Assembly: GCA_026122225.1 (NCBI GenBank)
Contig: JANEZZ010002694.1
Location: forward strand, 1,054,001-1,118,000
Origin: Heloderma charlesbogerti
Taxonomy: Eukaryota > Chordata > Lepidosauria > Squamata > Helodermatidae
Direction of reading: 5' to 3'
Length of the DNA stretch: 64,000 bases
Below the pieces are notes generated by a model. That model was given only the letters and a program-made list of their open reading frames with translations, did not search any database and was not told the DNA's origin. Below are positions 9,701 through 17,809 of this stretch, in pieces. The translations under genes were made by a program, and so were the position numbers. Within the stretch, counting starts at the first letter, position 1; each line of letters begins with the position of its first letter.

Positions 9701-12700
9701 AATATTTTTCTATGTACACATAAAAGTGACACGTGTACTCCAGGAGCATTTACCACTGCATGCAGGAATCATAAGGAGACATATGCTAGGGAGCCAGTAT
9801 TGGCCAGGACTCACTGCCATATGAGCATGTGTTGGGAAAACTTATTTGCTGCCACGTAATGTGCGCAGCCACCTTGATTTAAGGGTTTGTTGTTGTTTAT
9901 TTGGTCAGTCGCTTCCTACTCTTCGTGACTTCATGGACCAGCCCACACCAGAGCTTCCTGTCAGCCGCCGCCATCCCCAGCTCCCCCAAGATCAAGTCTG
10001 TCACCTCCAGAATATCATCCATCCATCTTGCCCTTGGTCGGCCCCTCTTTCTTTTGCCTTCCACTTTCCCTAGCATCAGCATCTTCTCCAGGGTATCCTG
10101 TCTTCTCATGATGTGGCCAAAGTACTTCAGTTTTGCCTTTCATATCATTCCCTCAAGTGAGCAGTCTGGCTTTATTTCCTGGAGTATGGACTGGTTTGAT
10201 CTTCTTGCAGTCCAAGGCACTCTCAGAATTTTCCTCCAGCACCACAGTTCAAAAGCATCTATCTTCCTTCGCTCAGCCTTCCTTATGGTCCAGCTCTCGC
10301 AGCCATAGGTTACTATGGGGAATACCATTGCTTTAACTATGCGGACCTTTGTTGTCAGTGTGATGTCTCTGCTCTTCACTATTTTATCAAGATTTGTCAT
10401 TGCTCTCCTCCCAAGAAGTAAAGGTCTTCTGATTTCCTGGCTGCAGTCAGCATCTGCAGTAATCTTTGTGCCTAGAAAGACAAAATCTGTCACTGCCTCC
10501 ACGTTTTCTCCCTCTATTTGCCAGTTATCAATCAAGCTGGTTGCTATAATCTTGGTTTTTTTGAGGTTTAACTGCAACCCAGCTTTTGCACTTTCTTCTT
10601 TCACCTTCATCATGAGGTTCCTCAGCTCCTCCTCACTTTCAGCCATCAAAGTGGTATCATCTGCATATCTGAGATTGTTAATGTTTCTTCCAGCGATTTT
10701 AACTCCAGCCTTGGCTTCATCAGGCCCAGCACGTCGCATGATGTGTTCTGCATACAGGTTGAATAGGTAGGGTGAGAGTATACAACCCTGCCATACTCCT
10801 TTCCCAATCTTAAACCAGTCCATTGTTCCGTGGTCTGTTCTTACCGTTGCTACTTGGTCGTTATACAGATTCCTCAGGAGGCAGACAAGATGACTTGGTA
10901 TCCCCATACCACCAAGAACTTGCCACAATTTGTTATGATCCACACAGTCAAAGGCTTTAGAATAGTCAGTAAAACAGAAATAGATGTTTTTCTGAAACTC
11001 CCTGGCTTTCTCCATTATCCAGCGGATATTGGCAATTTGGTCTCTAGTTCCTCTGCCTTTTCGAAACCCAGCTTGTACATCTGGCAATTCTCGTTCCATG
11101 AATTGCTGAAGTCTTTAATTTAAGGGTTAGGGCCCCAAATATGTTAATTGAAGGGATGTGGGTATATCAAGCAATTTAAAGAAAAGGTATGCCTGAACAA
11201 AGGCGCTAGATATTTTTTACTGCCTTTGGGGGGTTTGTATTTTCTTAGGGTGCTCCCAAATGTAGGGTTCTTAGTGTTAGCAATTGGAAGGTGTTATGCA
11301 GCTGTTCCATCTTTTTCTCCTTAATGGATTTTCTACATTAAGGAAAAAGGAAGAAGCGGTAAGAAACTATAGGCTGGTCACAAGTGGAAGATGACAATGT
11401 CATCTGGACCCCGCCATAAACAGCTGTGAATGAGGCAGGCTGATGGAGAAATAAAAGCCTCACCTGGAAATGCCCCTGCACTCTGGCATCAAGTTATGTT
11501 TTTGTAACTGTAGGCTTCCTGTTTTGTTTTGTATCTACTTTTGCTGCCTTTTTGATGTTTCAAGTTTCTCACGCCTCCCTCACGTGGTCACCAAACCAAA
11601 CGTTTGTGCATGTTTAAGACAATTCAGCTGTTCTGGTTAATGAATTATCGTCAGGAAACCCTGGTGAGTGGAGAAAGTAACTTTTTACAAGGCTGAAATG
11701 TTTATTTCTGAGGGGAAGAGCCACACATAGTCACACATCCTGGTGTTGTAATGAGTATGACATGTATAATTGAAGCCCTTTTGCGGTCTGTCTTTCTTGC
11801 TGTAAATCTTGTTCTTTTTCAGAGGTTATGAGGAAAGAAGAGACACCTGCAGCTGGTAAATATAAATGACAGATTAAACATTTGTGGGTTTTCTACCTAT
11901 ATAACTTGTACCTTTTCCTTCTCATGTATTACTCTAGTTATCCGCTGGGGTAGGAAAGCTTAAATATTGCACCATCTTCCATGTCCTGGCTCATTATCGA
12001 CTTTCAGAAAGGACATCAAATGTGAAAGCAAAAACACCATATCCCATGTGCCCCATATACTGGCTAATTTTTGGAGTAACCGGATGGACCTGGCTCGCCC
12101 CCAGTCGCTGGTGCAGCCGCAGGGAATACAGAAGGGCTCCCTCCGTCAGTGGTTGTCCTTATTGCAACCCCTCCCCCTTTTTCCAAAGAAGTCGGTGGAG
12201 CACTGTTGATTGACTCCCATATGGAGCTGGATCCAGGCTCTGTTTTGAGAGGAAGGGTCCTCTCTGTATGACTAAATCTGGATCCAACCTCTTATCTTCC
12301 AATCTCAGTATGCTTCTTTATACCAGATCCCCCCGATTCCCTTCCTCCATTTTCCTTTCCTGAAGTTAGCCTAAAGTAGCCATCTTAATGCTTGGGGGAA
12401 AGATATGTAGAGAGTAACTGGGATATTGGAGCCAAAACAAAGGTAGGACCCAAAGGGCTAGAAGAGGGTCTTTTGGAATTAGGTGAGGAATGGCATGTGA
12501 CATCTGTGCTCAGTCCTGGACTGATCTGCTGGGAAATTTAGTGCCTACCCAGTACTGTATCAGATGAGGCAGTCAATGTACAATCAACTAGCCTCATTCA
12601 TGGAATTTTATGGGAAGTCCAGATGATGTTGTCTTCTACTTGTAACCTTCCCTTGTTCTCCTACTGCTTGTTCCATCCTTTTTCTTCCTACAACACACAC

Positions 12701-15221
12701 ACACAAAAACCTGTTGAGGAGGAAAATGTTAGAGCCACACTATGTCTTTTGTTTGGTAGTGTTAGGAGCCATCCATTTGGAAATGCCCTAAAATAACCGA
12801 TTGGCTAAATTGTTATTTTCCAGCTTCAGGCCATTCCTTGGATAAAGGGGTTTGTCAGACTATTCCTTTAATTCAAGTTTAATTTCCCATAGTGTATGGA
12901 AATGGTTCCAGCCACTTGCCTCTCCACCCAAGATGGTGTATACCAGGTATACGAAAAGATGGTAAGTATTTAAGAGACCACAAATGTAATCACAACCATT
13001 GCTCAATGTGATCCAGGGCTCAACCCCAGAGACTGGGTTGGATCCAGATTTAGTCGCACTTAGAATGAACCCACTGAAAACTAACTTAAGTCCTACTGAT
13101 TTCAATGGGTCTGCACTAAGTATGACTAAATCCGGATCCAACCCATCAGTTTTAAATGCTAGGGTTGTCCTAGATTGCGAAGTAAGAGTGAAATCATACA
13201 TGAGAACATGAGCAGAGTGCCTTTTCCTCAACACTAAATAGAATCATAGAACCATAGGGTTGGAAGGGGCCTACAAGACCATTGAGTCCAACCCCCTGCT
13301 CAATGCAAGAAGCCTGATTCCCAGGCGGACTCCCATCCAAGTACTAACCAGAGCTGACCCTGCTTAGCTTCCGAGATCAGACGAGATCAGGCACATCAGA
13401 TAATCATAGCTAAACTCCACATCTTGGACATCCAGACTGAAAGTTCTCAGTAAATATGCTATATTCTTCTTAACAAGTTAATCTCTGAATATGCTCATAA
13501 CTCAGCATCTCTACCTGTCTGGATTATGTAAGGCATACTCCAAAATTTTAAATAATGTATATGACTAAGCAGGTTGCTGACTCAAGCTCTGTATTACTCA
13601 AATCTAAAGGTGCATAATGCATCTGGAAAGTGTACATATTTATGCTGAGTGCAGCTAGTAAATATACTGGCTGCTATCTAAACTATGTGAATAATCTGGT
13701 CTCTCTCACACATAGTCCAAAAGCTGAAGATCTTCACTAGTGTCAGAAAATTTGGAAATAATTCCTTTGAGTTTGAGTCTGTGTTTTTGCTTTCTCATTT
13801 CAGATGAATTCTTCCATTTTGTCATTCTTTGTTTTGCCATTGGAACCTTATTAGTTTGCTATTACAAATATAATGGTAAGTCAACATTGCAATATATTGA
13901 TTTAATTGGGGACAAAACCGGGAACAAACTTTAATATACAACAAATATGTATCTTTTTAGATTGGTACATTTCTCTTGGTATTGGCTTGATGACCTTTGC
14001 AGCCTTAGAAACAACTGGAATATATTTTGGCCTAGGTAAGCATTTTGTGTGTGTACCTTAGTCGATAGCAAAAGCTGCTTCATATTTACATCTATGGCTT
14101 CACATTTTATAGTTTAGTCCTATGTGCAACTACTCCAAATCAAATTGCATTGTGTTCAATGGGGTTTACGTAGTACTGGTTTGATCACTCAAAACAGTCA
14201 TGTGCTTAAGATGGAGATACCACAATGCCTGCCCACTGCTTTCTTGCTTTTGTTGCTGTGTCCATAACCACCTATCTTTTGTTTTCCAATAGTGTACCGC
14301 ATTCGAAGTGTCCTGGAAAGTTTTATCCCCCTGTTTCAGAGAGTCAAAATGCCTGGTAATACTACACTCCTATTGTGTCAGTATAAAGCCCCATGTAGCT
14401 TTTGAGCACAGATATACTGCAATTAATTTTAGAAAAGCTTTTGTCTCATCCTGAGGAAAGAGACAGTGCTAGTGATATGTCTCAAAGCAGCTCCTAGAAT
14501 CCTCAGATCTGCATGTCACATGTGCACAGCCAAGATCCCACTAAGTGCCAGTGTAAATGTGTAGCAGGCTAAAGGAGCAGAAAAAGCAGGGATGGATGGG
14601 AAGTAATAGACAGTAAAAGATTTCTCCTGTCCTATTTTCCTGAATTAACTATGCAAGTGTAGTAGGATGGTGTGTGTGTGTGTGTGTGTGTATTGCTACA
14701 TTAAAAGGGTGACACAGGCTCACACGTCACAGCAGCTTAGTGTGGATTATTTAACCCACAATTCACAGGGACACACGCTGCCTGAAAGTCTCTTCCAGAT
14801 TCTGTAAGCAACCTCTGATCAGTGCGATCAGAGGTTGTCAGCATGACATGCAAACCCAGACTGATGTGCTGTGTAAGAGCTAAACAACCCAGCTGTTAAC
14901 CCATGGTTTGTTTTGGGTTAGCCTCTGGGTTGTTTAAGCCTTAGAGTTTGCCCATCATGCTGACAACCTCCGATCACACTGACCAGAGGTTGTATACAGA
15001 GAGCAAAAATGGCTTGTGCATAGCAAGTGTCCCAGCAAATCATGGATTATTTAGCTCCCAATTTGTCACTGGCTCGTTGTGTTTGGTATCTTTCTCCCTT
15101 TTGAAAGTGCTTTGAATTTCAAAACCAAACAAAGCAAAACAATATTAGCAGGTGTTTGAAAACCTTACTGATGGGTTTTTCTTTTTGTTTTCATTGTATA
15201 GGTTTCAGAAAGGTTAACTAA
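6665..15221 (+). CDS. TMEM40: TMEM40, two-pass transmembrane protein 40 (8 coding exons)
   Basis: Coding exons are 6665-6713, 7262-7357, 8579-8614, 11823-11855, 13804-13875, 13961-14035, 14293-14355 and 15202-15221. Together they give 444 nt, or 147 residues plus TAA. Every junction has AG/GT sites and every intron is phase 1. The N-terminal half is polar and low in complexity: Ser/Asn-rich, then a basic GRKQKRGKR stretch, then acidic, with no signal peptide. It is followed by two hydrophobic segments: DEFFHFVILCFAIGTLLVCY (exon 5) and DWYISLGIGLMTFAALETTG running into IYFGL (exon 6). The tail has VYRIRSVLESFIPLFQRVKM and ends GFRKVN. The C-terminal half matches my recollection of TMEM40, including the LETxGIYFGLVYRI and FIPLFQ...GFRK motifs. 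The human protein is about 233 residues, so the cytosolic N-terminus is short here, or N-terminal exons were missed. Its molecular function is not established. The start is the first ATG in an exon that continues in frame. The gene is convergent with TKT. Confidence 0.88.
7262..7357 (+). CDS. TMEM40: TMEM40 coding exon 2
   Basis: A 96-nt phase 1-1 exon encoding a basic stretch (GRKQKRGKR) followed by an acidic and Ser-rich one (ESQEGSENESSFAELPTES). The donor is GTCATT, which is weak against the GTRAGT consensus, so this exon may be alternatively spliced. Skipping it keeps the frame. Confidence 0.7.
7398..7516. mobile_element. hAT-like hairpin MITE (CAGCCTTCC type)
   Basis: Termini CAGCCTTCCC and GGGAAGGCTG are inverted, with arms carrying GTTTTGGAGTATGACTCC and AGTCTAAAACATCTGGAGGG. 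The flanking octamers GTTTCAAG and GTTTAGAG match at 6 of 8, consistent with an old 8-bp duplication. It lies in a TMEM40 intron. Confidence 0.8.
7525..8578. other. No clear feature (TMEM40 intron)
   Basis: Open frames exist on both strands (such as 7701-8267) but lack any recognisable protein character. Part of 7770-7830 faintly resembles a decayed hAT MITE. Confidence 0.55.
8579..8614 (+). CDS. TMEM40: TMEM40 coding exon 3
   Basis: A 36-nt micro-exon with acceptor ATTTTTAG and a strong donor GTAAGT. It encodes DQPKEVIPYHET in phase 1-1, in the polar N-terminal region. Confidence 0.75.
8757..8775. repeat. (GA)n microsatellite
   Basis: An uninterrupted AG run in a TMEM40 intron. Confidence 0.85.
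8776..9876. other. TMEM40 intron, mostly unassigned
   Basis: Contains an (AAT)n microsatellite at 9303-9329; otherwise no recognisable gene or repeat. Frames here have no protein-like character. Confidence 0.55.
9877..9887. repeat. Bov-B target-site duplication, left
   Basis: ATTTAAGGGTT, identical to 11118-11128 on the other side of the LINE. Confidence 0.9.
9888..11117 (-). mobile_element. Bov-B/RTE LINE, 5'-truncated, with 11-bp target duplication
   Basis: The - strand encodes an RTE-clade reverse transcriptase. Motifs in order are GFRKGRGTRDQIANIRWIME, FTDYSKAFDCVDH, GVWQGCILSPYLFN and the catalytic YADDTTLMAESEEEL. The ITADADCSQEI, YGCESWTIRKAERRKIDAFE and GHIMRR regions follow. A 319-residue open frame ends at one in-frame TGA (near 10141), after which the same frame continues to about 9897. 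The 3' end is a short (AAC)n tail. Perfect direct repeats ATTTAAGGGTT at 9877-9887 and 11118-11128 mark the insertion and show 5' truncation. It encodes no endonuclease here, so it is not autonomous. It lies in TMEM40 intron 3, opposite to the gene. Confidence 0.95.
11118..11128. repeat. Bov-B target-site duplication, right
   Basis: ATTTAAGGGTT, identical to 9877-9887. Confidence 0.9.
11360..11485 (+). repeat. Unnamed repeat family R1, copy 3
   Basis: GTGGAAGATGACAATGTCAT then CTGGACCCCGCCATAAACAG and GCTGATGGAGAAATAAAAGC align with the 3' parts of copies 1 and 4. Confidence 0.5.
11823..11855 (+). CDS. TMEM40: TMEM40 coding exon 4
   Basis: A 33-nt micro-exon after the tract TTGTTCTTTTTCAG, with donor GTAAAT. 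It encodes EVMRKEETPAA in phase 1-1. It lies just before the first membrane-segment exon. Confidence 0.72.
11856..13020. other. TMEM40 intron, mostly unassigned
   Basis: A half MITE at about 12225-12290 (GAGCTGGATCCAGGC and GACTAAATCTGGATCCAACC) is related to the element at 13034. The rest shows nothing I can name. Confidence 0.5.
13034..13145. mobile_element. MITE with TGGGTTGGATCC inverted ends
   Basis: The inverted termini TGGGTTGGATCCAGATTTAG and TAAATCCGGATCCAACCCA enclose a 112-bp unit with an internal CCCACTGAAA...TTTCAATGGG pair. A common squamate palindromic layout; no clear target duplication. Confidence 0.7.
13238..13400 (-). mobile_element. 5S rRNA-headed SINE with CR1-like tail
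   Basis: On the - strand, 13397-13322 reads as 5S rRNA: GATCTCGTCTGATCTCGGAA, then GCTAAGCAGGGTCAGCTCTG and TTAGTACTTGGATGGGAGTC. It is followed by GGGGGTTGGACTCAATGGTC and CCCTTCCAACCCTATGGTTC then TATGATTCT, which looks like the 3' tail of CR1 LINEs. The 5S part lacks the gene's 5' and 3' ends, so it is a SINE head, not a working rRNA gene. Confidence 0.75.
13401..13803. other. No recognisable feature (TMEM40 intron 4)
   Basis: AT-rich intron sequence leading to the acceptor of exon 5. Confidence 0.6.
13804..13875 (+). CDS. TMEM40: TMEM40 coding exon 5, first membrane segment
   Basis: A 72-nt exon with acceptor CTCATTTCAG and donor GTAAGT. It encodes the first transmembrane helix, including FHFVILCFAIGTLLVCYY, ending KYN. 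Together with exon 6 it is the part that identifies the family. Confidence 0.92.
13961..14035 (+). CDS. TMEM40: TMEM40 coding exon 6, second membrane segment
   Basis: A 75-nt exon with acceptor ATCTTTTTAG and donor GTAAGC. It encodes WYISLGIGLMTFAALETTG and then IYFGL, the second hydrophobic helix. The intron before it is only 85 bp. Confidence 0.92.
14293..14355 (+). CDS. TMEM40: TMEM40 coding exon 7
   Basis: A 63-nt exon encoding YRIRSVLESFIPLFQRVKMP, an amphipathic cytosolic segment after the second helix. The acceptor is TTTTCCAATAG and the donor GTAATA. Confidence 0.9.
14671..14692. repeat. (TG)n microsatellite
   Basis: Eleven TG units in the last TMEM40 intron. Confidence 0.9.
14803..14995. 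mobile_element. Long palindromic DNA element
   Basis: The left arm (CAACCTCTGATCAGTGCGAT, GAGGTTGTCAGCATGACATG, and GCTAAACAACCCAG) pairs with the right arm (CTGGGTTGTTTAAGC, CCATCATGCTGACAACCTCC, GATCACACTGACCAGAGGTT). The words are shared with the palindrome at 25945-26283. It lies in a TMEM40 intron. Confidence 0.7.
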
Positions 15222-15640
15222 ATGGAAGATTTCATGAGAGCCTAACAAAATGACTTTTTACACCATGCACCAGGTTTCACAAACACGACATCAATTGTTA
15301 GCACTCTTAATATCCCCACAACTCTGATTCTTAAGCCCTGACTTGCCCAGGAGGAAATGTCAGTTTATGCAATGCGGCCACCAGATGGAGACTGCTCCAA
15401 GTGTTCCTGGAGGCAGCCCTCCTTACCCAGCGAGCAGAGGCTCAAGGGGGCTAGGCCAGCCTTCCCCAACCTGGTGCCCTCCTCATATGTTGGACTGCAA
15501 TGCCCATAATTGTACGGGGACAATGGCTTTTTACTTTGGTTTTGCTGCATTGCCTGCTGGCCTGAATGAAGACTGTATAATGTCTGTTTTAAAATGAATT
15601 AAGGCTATTTTAATAAATATGAAATGGTACTATTAATGTG
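15202..15640 (+). other. TMEM40: TMEM40 terminal exon with 3' UTR and poly(A) signal
   Basis: The acceptor TCATTGTATAG is followed by the last six codons (GFRKVN) and TAA at 15219-15221. The 3' UTR of about 400 nt ends after AATAAA at 15612-15617, so cleavage is expected near 15630-15640. A fragment of a hAT-like MITE (about 15449-15510) is inside the UTR. Confidence 0.75.
15449..15510. mobile_element. hAT-like MITE fragment in the TMEM40 3' UTR
   Basis: CCAGCCTTCCCCAACCTGGT followed by GCCCTCC and a TTGGACTGCAATGCCCAT stretch matches one arm of the CAGCCTTCC-type hairpin element seen complete elsewhere in the window. The other arm is missing. Confidence 0.7.
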
Positions 15641-16026
15641 GCAACTAGCAGATTCTATGTATAGAGTATGTACATTTTGTTTCTAAATGACCCCACCTCT
15701 TCAAGCATCACATAGCTCATTTCAGAATCAAACGTCTGGCTCAGAACAGATGGTGCAGAACGTCATTTTATCCCACTGCACTTAGTGCAAACCGCTATGC
15801 ATATTTACTTGTCAGTAAACACCACTGAACTCATTAGGACTTACTTCTGAGGAAACAGGCTGCACTGTGTTTTCTTGCACAGGACAGGGCAGGCCCTGAA
15901 GTTTCATCTATGTAAGAGGACAAAGGTGTGTTGAATGGTGAAATGGTTGCTTGCCAACCTTCTTTTTTAGGTTGGGAAAGTTCTCACGCTCCTTATCCCA
16001 GGTTTCATTAGGAAAAAGTGATGAGC
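15641..16026. other. Intergenic, no recognisable feature
   Basis: Between the TMEM40 poly(A) site and the next MITE. It contains a small degenerate MITE-like stretch (15815-15870: AAACACCACTGAACTCATTA, GGACTTACTTCTGAGG). Confidence 0.55.
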
Positions 16027-16034
16027 TTCTAAAG

Positions 16035-16154
16035 CAGGGGTGGGCAACTTGTGGCCTTCCAGATGTTTTAGCCTACAACTGATGTCACCATTGGCTAGGG
16101 CTGATGGGAGTTGTAGGCCAAAACATCTGGAAGGCCACAAGGTGCCCATCCCTG
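16035..16154. mobile_element. hAT-like hairpin MITE with perfect 8-bp duplication
   Basis: Termini CAGGGGTGGGCAACTTGTGG and CCACAAGGTGCCCATCCCTG are inverted over a 120-bp unit that folds back on itself. The perfect octamers TTCTAAAG at 16027-16034 and 16155-16162 identify a hAT-type insertion. Intergenic between TMEM40 and TKT. Confidence 0.93.
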
Positions 16155-16299
16155 TTCTAAAGGTAGATCCAACCACCAAAAAACAGATCCATGCCTGCCT
16201 AGGGCTTGCCAAAAATCAGCTGTTCTGGTTGAGGAACACCAGCTGTATAGCCATTGGTGAAGACTAGTGGTTAACCATTCTGAGGGCAATAGAAGCTGT

Positions 16300-16465
16300 G
16301 CTTGGAAGCCTTCCCACAGCCGCTACATATCTTCAGACACAAATGTGCTGAAGCTAAGCAGGTCTGGCCCTGGATGGGAGACCATCTGGAAACAATATGC
16401 AAGCTGTTCTGAACTCCTGAGACACAGAACAGGATATAAGTATAATGAATACATATACTCCTGTC
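16300..16465 (+). mobile_element. Second 5S-derived SINE, with L2-like tail
   Basis: GCTGAAGCTAAGCAGGTCTG then GCCCTGGATGGGAGACCATC TGGAAAC aligns with the 3' half of 5S rRNA with an internal gap. It ends AACAGGATATAAGTATAATG, resembling an L2 tail rather than the CR1 tail of the copy at 13238. Confidence 0.65.
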
Positions 16466-17449
16466 CACTCTGCTCACCTTTGTATGATTTCTCCATACGC
16501 TTGAGATTGCTTGCTCAAACTTGCTCTAAGCATAGATGGTTGAACAGGCTAATAATAGATCATAAAACTCAGAAAAGCTTAAGGACACCCTGTACGTGGT
16601 TACTGTTTGCTGGAAAGGAGTGAGGGCTGAGCCAGGGCCCATGCCCAGATATTCCTGCTCAGTCAGCATTGTTTTCAAGCAGGCATTTCCAGGGAACAGA
16701 GGTGGCCCTTAGTCTTTCTAAATCAACAGACAATTGTTTGTTTCTCCCAGCATTTAGGCGATGCTGAGGGTGAGTGCAAGTAGGAAAGGGAGAACAGAGG
16801 CAGAGGCAGGTCGAACGTAGGAGGGGAGCCAGGCCATGGAAGAAATGACAGTCCCTCCTTATTCTTGGGTGAAAATAAACCGACATGTGTTACCTGAACC
16901 TGGTGTAGGAAGGGGGAAGTTGAACTGAAATTTTCATTAGAGAACACTTTCCTGTATCATTGAGATGGGAAATACTTTGGAACAAGCTGGTGTATGTGAA
17001 TTCTTCAAAATGCAATACATGTGGGTAAGGTGGGAGACAAAGCTGGACCAAAAGTCAAAGCTGCACATGACAGGAAGCAGAAACAATTCAAAAGCAGTTC
17101 TTGGGGCTAGTGTGGCGCCATGGGAAGTGGGCTCAGATGCAAGACAACCACCACATTCAGTCCTTGTAGTCAGCCGTGAAACTCACTGTATGGACTAGAG
17201 AAAAATCACTCTTTCAGCATAACCTACCATTCCAGAATTGTTTGGAGAAGAAAGAAGAATTAAGGCATTTGGGCATGCTGAATGATGACATTAAAGTATG
17301 GCAATTTTATATACAAAGTGCGGAGGAAGCCGGGGTAGAACAGACAACTTGGATATATTGGTTTTATGCCTTCTGCCACGGGCTTCTCAGCATGCGCTTT
17401 CCATATGTTCCTTTATAACGGTACAAAATCCTTGCTGGCAAAATGATCA
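16466..17449. other. Intergenic, no recognisable feature
   Basis: Between the two convergent genes; no convincing exon or named repeat. Confidence 0.55.
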
Positions 17450-17621
17450 AACATCATTTTTCTCCCAAAGCTTTTACTTTTATTAGAATTCTCTTTCATT
17501 AAAACTCTCTGCATATAGTTTTAAGCACATGTTTGAAAGTTACAGTACTGCTTTAAAAAAAATAAAAACAAAACCCACAAACACTGCTCTCCAGTATAAC
17601 ACAGTGGGTATATGATGCAAA
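17450..17621 (-). other. TKT: TKT 3' UTR with poly(A) signal
   Basis: Read on the - strand, AATAAA lies at 17484-17479, about 140 nt after the stop, so cleavage is expected near 17450-17465. The UTR also has an A/T-rich stretch at 17550-17570 containing another AATAAA-like run (17557-17567, wrong strand). The end is inferred from the signal only. Confidence 0.6.
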
Positions 17622-17809
17622 CTATTCTGCATTTCTTGATTTGGTCACCGCCCCTTTCACAGCCTGGATGATGCCTTCCTTATCAATGCCAAACATCCTA
17701 AGCAGCTCAGCTGGCTTTCCACTTCTTGGTATGTGAGACACGGCCAAGCGAGCAACTGTGATTCCCGGCTCTCCCACCACAGCAGCAGAGACGGCTTCTC
17801 CAATTCCAC
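17622..17809 (-). CDS. TKT: TKT coding exon 14 and stop
   Basis: A 188-nt exon, residues 566-627. It runs [20 protein letters not shown] to [18 protein letters not shown] and ends AVTKSRNAE, with TAG at 17624-17622. In human TKT the protein ends at the position of the Ser here, so four residues are added. Confidence 0.97.

Noticed and set aside
10140..11099. 319-residue open frame on -, a candidate host gene
   Set aside because: It carries RTE reverse transcriptase motifs, ends at an internal stop and sits between target duplications, so it is a LINE.
13322..13397. 5S rRNA gene
   Set aside because: The first ~25 and last ~20 bases of 5S and its terminator are missing, and a CR1-like tail follows, so it is a SINE head.
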